Assembly: GCA_021107855.1 (NCBI GenBank)
Contig: JAIORZ010000011.1
Location: 263,686 to 327,685 of the forward strand
Length of the DNA: 64,000 nt
Direction of reading: 5' to 3'
Source of the DNA: an archaeon
GTDB taxonomy: Archaea; Nanobdellota; Nanobdellia; Pacearchaeales; GW2011-AR1
Position numbers and translations under genes: made by a program. The notes beneath the pieces are model-generated. The model was not told the origin of the DNA. It saw nothing but the letters and a program-made list of their open reading frames with translations, and ran no database searches. This document shows, piece by piece, positions 51,133-60,346 of this stretch. The number at the start of each line of letters is the position of its first letter. The first letter of the stretch is position 1.

Positions 51133-52274
51133 CTTCCAATACTCCCCAGATTTAAAACTACATGTTCAATGGCTCTCTTCGGCTTTTTGTCTGCTGTCAA
51201 TAAACCCATATTTCTTAACTGGGTAATATAAGTCGAAACAGTACTCAATTTTAAACTAGATTTTTTAGAAATATCCAAGATTGAATTTGCTCCATCACAA
51301 TTCTTCAAAATAATTAGCTTAATATCATTCAATGGCTTAATCATCTTCCCGAATTCCTCAGGACCATCGATAAACCGACTTTTCATTTCGTCAGCAACGT
51401 TTATTTTACTAACAATTTTTTTTAGTTTATCAAAATATGAATAAAGACTTTGTGACACTACTTCCACAAACTCAAAATAATCCAAATCAGAAATCATCGT
51501 CTCGGCCTTACTTCTCCCCACCTTTCTATTTTCTAAAACGACCTTATCTAGAATAGAAAACAAGACATCAAATAATTCAGAAATTTCCTTTTCGTTAGGC
51601 TTGGTATTATTATAATGAGATTCTACTATTCTCTGAATACTATCTTTAGACATCTCCGAAGAAGGAATAACACGATCTTTCTTATGAATTATCACAGGAA
51701 CTCCAGTAACGTAAATACTCTTCGGGGGACTATATCTAGATTTCAATTTTAAAATATGATCCATATCTCCTTTAAAAATTTTGAATCTTTCAGAAGTTAA
51801 ATAATGAGTCGGCTGTCCACCACACACTTCTGGAAAAAGTTCTGGAAGAAATGTCGCCGCTAAATAATCCATGATAATATAATTTATTCGAGATAAACTA
51901 ATATCTCCGAATGGGATATACCTAAGAGAAAACCCTTTTCTTATTTTCTCAATATCAATAATCGACAAAGAATTATGATACAAATTCGTTATCTCTCTAT
52001 TCCTAAAGGCTCTTGACCAAAGCTCGGATAGGTATATCAATTTATAATTCAAACCAAGATACTTCATCAAAGCTTCAATCATCCGAACATTAGATTTTAA
52101 TTTTTCTTGCCTAGACTTCTCGCTAGAGGAATTAAGTATACGACTTTCAAGAACAAAGAGATCCCACACGCAGAGATAAACTTTTTGTGGCTTCTGTTTC
52201 TTTAAATAAAAAATATGATTAAAGTTTGTATATGCATTTGTCGTTGGGCTAATATTTGTATATATTATTTTCAT
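51129..52274 (-). CDS. TyrRS/TrpRS-like (class I aminoacyl-tRNA synthetase-like) protein with C-terminal winged helix
   Basis: 381 aa. The order of features follows the TyrRS catalytic domain: strand IIYTNIS, PTTNAYTNFNHIFYL at the HIGH position (only the second His, H20, remains), strand KVYLCVWDLFVLES, helix NVRMIEALMKYLGLNYKLIYLSELW, IMDYLAATFLPELFPEVCGGQ (139-154 area; GGQ as in TyrRS) and PSSEMSKD (204-211) at the KMSKS position. The anticodon-binding domain is replaced by a helical region and a winged HTH (about 310-370). It may adenylate or transfer an amino acid in a small-molecule or nucleotide pathway. Assignment is by eye and needs a structural check. Confidence 0.5.
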   Translation of the reverse strand: MKIIYTNISPTTNAYTNFNHIFYLKKQKPQKVYLCVWDLFVLESRILNSSSEKSRQEKLKSNVRMIEALMKYLGLNYKLIYLSELWSRAFRNREITNLYHNSLSIIDIEKIRKGFSLRYIPFGDISLSRINYIIMDYLAATFLPELFPEVCGGQPTHYLTSERFKIFKGDMDHILKLKSRYSPPKSIYVTGVPVIIHKKDRVIPSSEMSKDSIQRIVESHYNNTKPNEKEISELFDVLFSILDKVVLENRKVGRSKAETMISDLDYFEFVEVVSQSLYSYFDKLKKIVSKINVADEMKSRFIDGPEEFGKMIKPLNDIKLIILKNCDGANSILDISKKSSLKLSTVSTYITQLRNMGLLTADKKPKRAIEHVVLNLGSIGR

Positions 52275-52915
52275 TGCAAAACCTCCACAACTTCCGCTAA
52301 AGATTTCGCAAGAAAATTTTCCATTCTAACACCTTCCGCTCCCTTTACCTCCACCTCATCGTGAGATACAAATAAACTAGTTTCAGGGATACTTCCAGCC
52401 TTCTTCATCGCAATATTATAAATTTCAGGATGAGGTTTTCTAACTCCCACGTCGCCAGATAAAGTAAATGTTTTAAAAAATCCAAGCATATCATATTCAA
52501 CTAATTCTGTGTAGAGGGAATCATGAGGAATATTAGAGATTATATGTAAGTTTCTTTTCTTAGCCAACACAGGAAGCATTTCAGAAGTCGTCTCCATAGG
52601 ACAATAATCATGATCATTTAGTTTGTATATGTCAACTAATCTAGGAATGAGTTTTTTATCTAAACCAAGTATATCAGTAATATCTCTAATAATTTTATTC
52701 ATTGACCATTCGGAGTTATTTCTTTTTCTTGCTTGTAGATATGTTCCGATAGTTTGGTCATGAGCTTTTTTAAGATTATTTTTGTCTATGGTATACCCTT
52801 CAGATTCAACATAGTCAATAGTAAGTCCATGTGCTCTAGAGAGAGTTTCATTATTAAATTTATGATAAAATATCAATTCCCCATAATCTAGGAAGAGGTC
52901 CTTATTTTTTGCCAT
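52271..52915 (-). CDS. HAD-superfamily hydrolase
   Basis: 214 aa from the ATG at 52915 (a TTG at 52921 is in frame). Motif I LFLDYGELI has the nucleophile Asp with Gly at the +2 position, as in the DFGG/DYGG subgroup; motif II is IISNIPHD, motif III Lys is in GVRKPHPEIY, and motif IV is the HDEVEVKGAEGVRM region. The cap between motifs I and II is helical. Likely a phosphatase on a small metabolite. It is the first gene of the four-gene series and overlaps the next by 4 bp. Confidence 0.8.
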   Translation of the reverse strand: MAKNKDLFLDYGELIFYHKFNNETLSRAHGLTIDYVESEGYTIDKNNLKKAHDQTIGTYLQARKRNNSEWSMNKIIRDITDILGLDKKLIPRLVDIYKLNDHDYCPMETTSEMLPVLAKKRNLHIISNIPHDSLYTELVEYDMLGFFKTFTLSGDVGVRKPHPEIYNIAMKKAGSIPETSLFVSHDEVEVKGAEGVRMENFLAKSLAEVVEVLQ

Positions 52916-53071
52916 TGTCAATTTATCAAGAACTCTTTTCCCCTTGGGATAAAGTTATATGTTTTCTTTCTTTTTAAGGATTTGTATATTTTTATATATT
53001 TATGAACTTAGCATATATATAATTGTGAATCTTAATCCTAGTAAGAAAAGGGGAGGTGATAAAAATCGCAA

Positions 53072-53338
53072 ATGAAAAAAACCACACTCACCCCCAGAAC
53101 AAAAATAAATAGTGAAGGAAAAATTTTCTACAGTGAAAGTGCACAGGCATGGAATATTTTAAAATTTAAAAAGGAATTATTTTCTGAGTTTCCGCAGTTG
53201 AAGGAGAAACGATCCAAATTTTCTTATAAATTAACTTATTATAGAAATTCGGAAGAGCTGGAAAAAGAAATAGGGGTATTGGCGAAAAAGAGGAATCAGG
53301 TAATGCCGGTGTTGTTGTTTTTGTATAAGGAAGATTAA
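53072..53338 (+). CDS. small basic protein, 88 aa
   Basis: No family recognised. Lys/Glu-rich, soluble. A strong Shine-Dalgarno GGGAGGTGAT at 53051-53060 lies 11 nt before the ATG, and A/T-rich TATA sequence (CATATATATAA near 53017) precedes it. It is transcribed away from the HAD operon, sharing the 150-bp gap 52922-53071. Confidence 0.5.
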   Translation: MKKTTLTPRTKINSEGKIFYSESAQAWNILKFKKELFSEFPQLKEKRSKFSYKLTYYRNSEELEKEIGVLAKKRNQVMPVLLFLYKED

Positions 53339-53375
53339 TAATTGAAGTATTGTTTTATCTGAAAAATGATGTAAA

Positions 53376-53387
53376 GATATATAAAAC
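53376..53387 (+). promoter_or_regulatory. TATA box of the surface-protein operon
   Basis: GATATATAAAAC is centred about 26 bp before the ATG at 53408. No other strong promoter is seen until the window end, so it may drive the whole series of large secreted proteins. Confidence 0.5.
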
Positions 53388-53407
53388 AGTATTGTTAATA
53401 ATGTTAT

Positions 53408-56400
53408 ATGAGAGAGGGGTTGTTTATTTTACTGGTTGTTTTTGGGCTCATGTTTGTCGTTGCTGGAGAATTGGAAAGTAGTGATGTGAATATCAATTTG
53501 GATTCTATGGAGTTAGTCGAGAGGGGAATGGATTATGATATTTATTTTGATGAAGCTTCTGGGAAAAAAGTTGCTCAGGTTTCACCGACGGCTATTAATT
53601 ATTTTGATGGGGAGGGGTACTCGCCTATTAATAGAAATATAGTTAGGGGAAATTGTGAGTATGATTATTGTGTTAGGGAAGGAATTTATTATGCTGATTT
53701 TAGGGAGCGGCTCGAGGGGGAGGTCGTGAAGTTTTTATATAATGGAAGTTATATAAAATATTTGCCCCTTCCTTTGTCCTATATTAATGATGAAAGTGAG
53801 GAAGTTGTTGGGGAAATTGTGAATGTTTTGGGAAAAGCTTCTGAGAATGAGTTTGTTTATGTTGGTGCTTATGGAGAGGGGTTGGATTTAGGGTATGAGT
53901 ATAATAATATTTTATTGAAAGAAAATCTGATTATTGAAAGTTTATCTTCGTTGCCTGTGCCTAGTTTTTATGATGCGTTTTTGAAGTTAAGTTTTGAAGT
54001 AGATGACGGAAGCAAAAAAACAGATGGGAAAAATGAGAAAAATGAGATTCGTTTGAGTGGAAAGAAAATTGAGGAAGCTGGATTCGTTTCTAAGATGTTT
54101 GGTGGAGAAGATAAGGAGGTTAGTGTGGAAAAAGAGAAGTGGGAGAGAGATGGAAAATTTAAAATTAAAGGAAGGGCTGAATTTATAAAAGGTGATGGGA
54201 GTTTTGCTTTTGAGTTACCTAGAGCTTTTGCGATAGATTCGGCTGGAGAGGCAGTGGAGTTAGAGTATGAGTTTGAGGAAAAGGATGGGAAGACGATTGT
54301 TTCGGTTTTGACGCCTTATGATTGGCTGGCTGTTGAGGGGAGGGTTTATCCTGTTAGGGTTGATCCGAGTACGGGGACGCAATATTCCAGTAGTGAAGGG
54401 TATTTTATGAAGGATGGAAGTAATAATTTTTATGATATGGGAACATCTTTTACTTGGATTGAGGGTGGGTATACTTCTAATGGAGGATATACTAGCCGAT
54501 CTTATGAGAGATGGGCTTTAAGTTCTTCTGTTCGAGATGAATTAGAAAGTGCTAGTAGTATTGATGAATTCATCTTGACTTGGTATGATGACCAGGAATT
54601 TGGAACAGATGATACTGTTTATTTTTATTCTGTTGATGAGGATGATGTGAGTGATTGGACACCTGACAATGAAGGCGAGATAGAAGCTATTTTTGATGCG
54701 ATTGGAGATAGTAGTTTTGGTTATGTCTCGAATCCTTCTGAGGATTACAGTATGGCTACTTATTTTTCGTCTAGTGCTTCGATAAATTTGATTGAAAATG
54801 CAATTGATAATAATGAGGATTTTATTATTGGGTTTGGTGGAATTGAATCCGGGACAAGTGAGAGTAGAGTTAGAATTGGAGGAAGATTATCTAATAATAA
54901 ACCTAGGGTTTCGTTTAGTTATACCTGTGATCAGGCTTCTGGATGTCAGGCTTGTTTGAGCTTGTCTGAGGGGGTAAGTTGTGATTGTGATGGGGAATGT
55001 GATTCTGGTAATTGTTTGGATGGAACGTGTAGTGCGGCAGGTACGGAGTGTTATAGTGATGGTGATTGTGAAAAATATGGAGATTACGTTTGTGAGGATT
55101 ATATTTGTGTGAGTCCTGAAAATTGCGAGGGAACTGTTACTGTTTTTGGTTATGATAGTGAAAATGAATATTTGGAGGACGGAAATGCTAAGATTTATTT
55201 GAATGATGTGTTTGCTGGGAATATTAATGAAGGATATGTAGAAGTCGTTCTCAATAATGAAAATACGAAATGTGGAGCTTCACAAAAATTTGAAATGAAG
55301 TGTTCAGATGGAACAAGTTGTGATATCCAATATACCTCGATGGATACTAATCCCGATTATGATTCGTTGACTTTTGTTTGTGATGTTTGTAAATCTGGAT
55401 CTGATTTATTTATTAGTGAGAGTGATATTGGATTTGAGGATGCGGCTGATGGTGAGACTAGGATTAATGTTGATGTTCATGCTGTGAATATTTGGGCTTC
55501 TAATGTTAATGTTCAGTTTAGAAAGGTTTGTGGTGGGGTTGCCAGTATTATCGGAACAGAGACTATTCCCTCGATTGGTGGAACTGGAGTTTATGAGGCT
55601 AGTGTGACAGATGATTTAAGTGGGTGTTCGTTTGTGACTGTATTTGTTGATTCTAGCGATGTTGTTAATGAAAATCCTGATAATAATCAGGAGAATTCAA
55701 TCGTAATTAATCCTGTTTCCGTTTATTTGTATTCTGATACCGGTCTTTCTAAAGTGGACTCCGTCGTCGAGAACTATTTAGATAATTATGTTGATTTGGT
55801 TAGTTCAAGTGGAGAGGCTCAGATGATCTTACATATTGGGAAGAATACGCTTAACGAAGATATAAGAGTGGAGTATTTTCCTGATAAGGTCATTAAATAT
55901 AGTGGAAAGATTGAGGGGTTGCCTTATAATGGGATCATTATAAAAGATGATAATGATGTTCCGAATGTTTATGTTTTTGGGAATGATATTGATGGGACTA
56001 TTGCGGCCTTAAGGGAATTGGTTGTTAGGAGAAATTTATTTTTGAATGAGAATACTTTGGGGAATTTTTATCCTCCTGTTTATTTGGGAGAAGAAGATAT
56101 TGATGCAATTTCAGTTTTTGATTACTTTCATACAGATGAAAATCAGGGGGCGTATAAAACTGATATTTTGAGTTTTGCCAATGCTGTTGATTCTGCGTTG
56201 AGGAAGAAGACTTTTAATTTAGCCATAAAGAGAGTGATGACTAATAATGATGTGGCTGGCGATAGAGTAGCCTTGAGGTTAAAGCATATTAATTCGGAGA
56301 TGAGTCCAGAGTTTCGGGAATATAATGAGATTGAAAGACCAGTTGTACTAGCTAGAGGACTTTGGAGTAATCTGTTTACTTGGGAGGACTTTGGAGTTGA

Positions 56401-57280
56401 AATTGCTCGGGGGAAAATGGGAGTAGGATCAAAGGAAATTGATGGGGTTATTCATTTAAATGTACCCATCCGTGAATATATTCGGGATACTTGGTTGATT
56501 GAGATAACTGGAGGTCCAAATACTGAATGTGAAAATTGTCCGAATTATGACTTTGAGGATTTAGTTGATTATTATTGGCCTGCTTTGATTGGGGGAGTTC
56601 AGGCTTATACTGGGAAGGATGAGATTGATTATGTTGGATTTTCTAATGGATGTAGGACCGCATTGGCTTCGCTAGAAGAGTATCAAGAGGATGGGAAGGA
56701 GGATGTTGGGGAATATGTTAATCCGAAGACTGGGGCGTGGAAGGAGATGGATTTGAAGGGTGGGGATGTTGTGCATACATTTGTTGGAGTTGGGTGTCCG
56801 GGGGCGTTTGAGGGGGAGAGTTTGTTTGGCGACTGTATATTAAAACATGGGAAGGATATTCGGGAGTATTTTGAGGAGCAAGAGATAACTCATATATCTG
56901 GAGATATGCTTGCCGAGAGAATGGCTTACGAAGGGGGTATTCTTAGTCCTTATTGTTGGGTGCTTGGATCCTTTGGTCTTTCGGGAGAAAATATGATTTC
57001 TCAAAATTTATCATTAGATTATTTTGATTGGATAGAGAATGAAACAGATGTTCAACCAGGAAATTTTGCTGTAGAAAAATTTTTATTGATATATGGGACA
57101 GAGGGATGGCAATTTAATAATGATAATGATTATATTGTTACGGAAGAAGATTCTTTGGCAATTTATAATAGCATAAATGCAACTACAAAATCTGTAAAAG
57201 AATTTGATTTGAGACATCCAGATTTGCCAAAAGATAAGAGGATCAAAGAGATGATTAGGGAGAAACTAAATGAAAAATAA
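53408..57280 (+). CDS. giant secreted protein with DNRLRE-type, Cys-rich, CARDB and lipase-like domains
   Basis: 1290 aa. A signal peptide (1-19) leads into a beta-rich region to about 320 (RVDPSTGTQYSSSEGYF resembles the boundary before DNRLRE-type modules). A Cys-rich module lies at about 515-660 (CQACLSL, CDCDGECDSGNC), then a CARDB domain at about 665-770 (ENPDNNQENSI). The C-terminal 300 residues look like an alpha/beta hydrolase with the nucleophile elbow GFSNG in YVGFSNGCRTALASL (about 1080) after RPVVLARGLWSN. It overlaps the next gene by 11 bp. Probably a surface protein with lipase- or esterase-type activity. Confidence 0.72.
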   Translation: MREGLFILLVVFGLMFVVAGELESSDVNINLDSMELVERGMDYDIYFDEASGKKVAQVSPTAINYFDGEGYSPINRNIVRGNCEYDYCVREGIYYADFRERLEGEVVKFLYNGSYIKYLPLPLSYINDESEEVVGEIVNVLGKASENEFVYVGAYGEGLDLGYEYNNILLKENLIIESLSSLPVPSFYDAFLKLSFEVDDGSKKTDGKNEKNEIRLSGKKIEEAGFVSKMFGGEDKEVSVEKEKWERDGKFKIKGRAEFIKGDGSFAFELPRAFAIDSAGEAVELEYEFEEKDGKTIVSVLTPYDWLAVEGRVYPVRVDPSTGTQYSSSEGYFMKDGSNNFYDMGTSFTWIEGGYTSNGGYTSRSYERWALSSSVRDELESASSIDEFILTWYDDQEFGTDDTVYFYSVDEDDVSDWTPDNEGEIEAIFDAIGDSSFGYVSNPSEDYSMATYFSSSASINLIENAIDNNEDFIIGFGGIESGTSESRVRIGGRLSNNKPRVSFSYTCDQASGCQACLSLSEGVSCDCDGECDSGNCLDGTCSAAGTECYSDGDCEKYGDYVCEDYICVSPENCEGTVTVFGYDSENEYLEDGNAKIYLNDVFAGNINEGYVEVVLNNENTKCGASQKFEMKCSDGTSCDIQYTSMDTNPDYDSLTFVCDVCKSGSDLFISESDIGFEDAADGETRINVDVHAVNIWASNVNVQFRKVCGGVASIIGTETIPSIGGTGVYEASVTDDLSGCSFVTVFVDSSDVVNENPDNNQENSIVINPVSVYLYSDTGLSKVDSVVENYLDNYVDLVSSSGEAQMILHIGKNTLNEDIRVEYFPDKVIKYSGKIEGLPYNGIIIKDDNDVPNVYVFGNDIDGTIAALRELVVRRNLFLNENTLGNFYPPVYLGEEDIDAISVFDYFHTDENQGAYKTDILSFANAVDSALRKKTFNLAIKRVMTNNDVAGDRVALRLKHINSEMSPEFREYNEIERPVVLARGLWSNLFTWEDFGVEIARGKMGVGSKEIDGVIHLNVPIREYIRDTWLIEITGGPNTECENCPNYDFEDLVDYYWPALIGGVQAYTGKDEIDYVGFSNGCRTALASLEEYQEDGKEDVGEYVNPKTGAWKEMDLKGGDVVHTFVGVGCPGAFEGESLFGDCILKHGKDIREYFEEQEITHISGDMLAERMAYEGGILSPYCWVLGSFGLSGENMISQNLSLDYFDWIENETDVQPGNFAVEKFLLIYGTEGWQFNNDNDYIVTEEDSLAIYNSINATTKSVKEFDLRHPDLPKDKRIKEMIREKLNEK

Positions 57281-57626
57281 AGAATTGAATAAAAATAGAA
57301 GGTCTAAGAAATTTTACTTTTTTATTAGTGGAATTATCGGAGCATTGTTCCCTTGGTTGTTTTACGGATTGATGTATTTAATTAATCTCTTATTTTTAAA
57401 GTTTGGATTTGAAAAAGATTTCATATTTTATTCGTCGAATAGTATTATGGAGAAAATTTTTTTAACTTCGTCTTCATTTAATATTATTAAGATTTTTTGT
57501 AGTGACTCTCCTGGGATTGGCTCTTGTATGGGCTATGTGTGGATTGTTCCTTTAGTTCCTATGTTTTTTTACGCTATTATTGGAGTATTAATTGGTTACA
57601 TCGTTTGGAGAATAAATAAAAAATGA
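57270..57626 (+). CDS. small membrane protein, three helices
   Basis: 118 aa. Basic start (KNKELNKNRRSKK), a helix at about 15-38, a loop with two Cys (CSDSPGIGSC), and a last helix at about 90-112 with basic tail; a mid-chain hydrophobic stretch may make a third. It is in a four-gene overlapping series between two giant secreted proteins. Family unknown. Confidence 0.65.
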   Translation: MKNKELNKNRRSKKFYFFISGIIGALFPWLFYGLMYLINLLFLKFGFEKDFIFYSSNSIMEKIFLTSSSFNIIKIFCSDSPGIGSCMGYVWIVPLVPMFFYAIIGVLIGYIVWRINKK

Positions 57627-60346
57627 AACAACAACAAACACAACAACTTGAAAGAGAATCCGGAAAGTATATCCTAAAACGAAATATTTCATTTATGTTT
57701 TTCCTATTCTGCATACCCTTTATTGCCGCTGAAAATTTGACTATTAGTTCTTCAACAACACTTTGTGGCAATTATGAATACGATAATGTTTTGATTGAGA
57801 GTGGGGTGACAGTGACGGTTTGTGACTATAATGGGACGGAAGGAACCGGTGTTTTGAATTTTAGTGCTGAAGACACGTTTACTTTAGAGAGTGGAGCAAC
57901 CATTAATGGAAATGGGAAGGGATATAGGGGAGGTGCCAAAGCCACTATGTGGGATAACGACGGATCTTCTGGGGAAGGAGATGGAGCCGGAGGAGCTGGG
58001 GTAAAGCATTCAACAGGAGATCCTTATTGGCTTGGCGGCGGCGGCGGAGCTGGATATGGAGGGGCAGGAGGAACTGGCGGAGAGGGGGGATTAAGTTCAG
58101 CATATGGAGGAACTGGCGGATCTAGTTATGGGAATCAAAGTGTCTTAGATGTAATGTTTTTAGGTTCTGGCGGAGGAAGTGGACCTACTGCTCCTGGTAG
58201 TGATGGGGATGGAGGAACTGGCGGAGATGGTGGTGGAGCGTTTATTTTGTATGCTAGGAATGTAAGTATAAATGGACAAATTCAAGCGTCTGGAAATAGT
58301 GGGCAATATGGGGAGCCTTATGGAGATGCTAGATTTGGCGGAAGCGGCGGCGGAAGCGGCGGAAGTATTTTTATTAAGGGGAAATTTGTCAATATCAATT
58401 CTGCGACATTACGAGCAAATGCTGGCAGTGGTTCTGATGCTTATTTTTATGTTACTAAGGATGGTGCTGCTGGCGGTGGCGGAGGAGGGGCAGGAGGAAG
58501 AATAACGATAGCTTATCAATATACTTTGCAAAATTCATCTTCTACTATTTCTGTTTCTGCTGGAAGCGGAGGAGATGAAGATGATGGAGGAAGTGATGGG
58601 AATAGCGGATCTTTAGGAGTTATTTACTATACTCAAGATGGGGATTTCCCAATCGAAACGATTGAAGAACTAATCAGTTTTTATTCTTTCGATTACTCCG
58701 AAGGTAATATTACAGTTTCACAAACTGGTGATTATATGATAGATTTGGATAGCAATGGGATAAATGATACCTTATTTTTTAATCTGACAATTGGGAATAC
58801 TACGAATGGAAATTATGAAATTTATGTGGATATAGATGATAATGGGACCGTTGTGACTGAGGGTATCGTTTCTGTTTTAGGGGCATCTTTTTCTAACGTT
58901 TCTTTGAACATTAGTACAGAATTACTTTCTGGGATTGATAGTTTTGAGTATACTATTAGAATTTATGATAATGAAAGTAATTTAGTTTATAGAAAAGGAG
59001 ATTTGGTTAGTAATAATTATAATTCATATGAAACTGGTCCAACTTTTATCAGTATTTCTGATTCAAATATTAATAATGATTCTATTATGTTTAATGTGAC
59101 TCTTAATTTATCTAGTGCTTCTGTTAGAAATATATCTGTTTATTTAAATTATGATTACGGTTCTTTATCTTCGATTAATGAGTCCGTTAATTTGAGTTCT
59201 GGTATAAATAATGTTTTAATATATTTTGATAATGAATCCATAAAGCGTACTCATTATAATGGAGGCTTTGTTATTAGCGGAATTTCTGTGGGCGAAAAAA
59301 ATATCCCTTTGAATATTTCTACTTCTAATTATAGTTATGAAGATTTTGCGAAGACATCTTATGTTAAATCTTATAATAGCTCAAAGATTGACCTTGATTC
59401 TAATAACTTGACCGACTATCTTGAAATTAATACAACAATTAATGTTTTAGATAGTGGAAATTATACACTTATTTTAGATGTTTATGATTTGTATGGAGAA
59501 TCCCTTATTACTTTAGAAAAAAATGCTACGCTGACTACAGGATTTCAACATGTTTTGATAAATATTTCCGGAGAACATATTTATTCTTCACAAGTTAGCG
59601 GACCTTATGAAATTGCTATTTCGAATTTGTTTTATGATTCGGAATTAATTGATTCGGAGTTAAGTGCTTATTTAATTGATACGGGGAATAGTAGTTATTT
59701 CGATTTTGAGCGTCCGCCTAGACCGGATTTGGAAATTATAAATATGACAACATCCTTTAATGATACGCATAATTCTTTTAATGTGACTGTTAAGAATATT
59801 GGAGAGGCTAAGGCATTCAATGTTGTTTTGGATTTGTTCGATGCATCATCTTTTGACTTTCAAGATTCTGTAGCTGAATTAGATGTGAATGAGAGCTATA
59901 TGTTCCAGAGCTCTGGTTCCGGCTTGATAGATAATACAACTGTTGTTGCTGTAGTAGATTTTGATAATTTAATTGATGAAGAGAATGAGACGAATAATAT
60001 TGATTTCGTTATTGTTACAGTTTACAATACTATTCCTGGAAACGTTAGTATTATTTCTCCTGAGAACAAAGAAATTACCGACGACAATTTGATTGAAATT
60101 ATTTGGGAATCTGTTTCGGATATTAATGGGGATTTTGTTAGATATTTTATTGATTATTCTCTTGATGAAGAAAGCTGGTTTTCTATTAAAAATAGTTTTG
60201 GATATGTCAATAGTTGGAACGATAGTAGCCAGAATCATTTGTTTAATTATTCTGCAGGTGGAGGGAATGAGACGATCTACTTGAGATTGCCTAAAAATGC
60301 TACTATTTCTAGTGCTAAAATAAATTTGATGGGAGTTACGAAATGA
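57623..60346 (+). CDS. large secreted glycine-rich protein with CARDB domain
   Basis: 907 aa. The ATG at 57623 is inside the previous stop; a start at 57692 would give a tighter signal peptide (MFFLFCIPFIAAEN). Residues about 90-320 are Gly-rich with GGAGG, TGGEGG and GGGGGAGG runs, a pattern of flexible or beta-solenoid coat proteins. Beta-rich repeats with many Asn-X-Ser/Thr sites follow, and a CARDB domain (RPDLEIINMTTSF...FNVTVKNIGEAKAF) lies near 695-790. It overlaps the next gene by 4 bp. Likely surface-exposed and glycosylated. Confidence 0.7.
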   Translation: MKQQQTQQLERESGKYILKRNISFMFFLFCIPFIAAENLTISSSTTLCGNYEYDNVLIESGVTVTVCDYNGTEGTGVLNFSAEDTFTLESGATINGNGKGYRGGAKATMWDNDGSSGEGDGAGGAGVKHSTGDPYWLGGGGGAGYGGAGGTGGEGGLSSAYGGTGGSSYGNQSVLDVMFLGSGGGSGPTAPGSDGDGGTGGDGGGAFILYARNVSINGQIQASGNSGQYGEPYGDARFGGSGGGSGGSIFIKGKFVNINSATLRANAGSGSDAYFYVTKDGAAGGGGGGAGGRITIAYQYTLQNSSSTISVSAGSGGDEDDGGSDGNSGSLGVIYYTQDGDFPIETIEELISFYSFDYSEGNITVSQTGDYMIDLDSNGINDTLFFNLTIGNTTNGNYEIYVDIDDNGTVVTEGIVSVLGASFSNVSLNISTELLSGIDSFEYTIRIYDNESNLVYRKGDLVSNNYNSYETGPTFISISDSNINNDSIMFNVTLNLSSASVRNISVYLNYDYGSLSSINESVNLSSGINNVLIYFDNESIKRTHYNGGFVISGISVGEKNIPLNISTSNYSYEDFAKTSYVKSYNSSKIDLDSNNLTDYLEINTTINVLDSGNYTLILDVYDLYGESLITLEKNATLTTGFQHVLINISGEHIYSSQVSGPYEIAISNLFYDSELIDSELSAYLIDTGNSSYFDFERPPRPDLEIINMTTSFNDTHNSFNVTVKNIGEAKAFNVVLDLFDASSFDFQDSVAELDVNESYMFQSSGSGLIDNTTVVAVVDFDNLIDEENETNNIDFVIVTVYNTIPGNVSIISPENKEITDDNLIEIIWESVSDINGDFVRYFIDYSLDEESWFSIKNSFGYVNSWNDSSQNHLFNYSAGGGNETIYLRLPKNATISSAKINLMGVTK

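Larger units (their letters stand above)
31841..52921. mobile_element. predicted genomic island at tRNA-Asp (defence and DNA-transfer genes)
   Basis: The segment begins at tRNA-Asp with a tyrosine recombinase and holds Shedu-like, Gabija, type III RM, an orphan methyltransferase, a T4SS-like module and an unusual biosynthetic-looking operon. C exceeds G on the + strand over most of it, opposite to both flanks, and A+T is high from 33 to 38 kb. I found no second copy of the tRNA 3' end, so the right boundary near 52.9-53.0 kb is only an estimate from gene content and composition. It may be several stacked insertions. Confidence 0.45.

Noticed and set aside
33163-53400. Second tRNA-Asp 3'-end copy as right attachment site
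   Set aside because: Scanning the island and right flank found no stretch matching the T arm and acceptor end.
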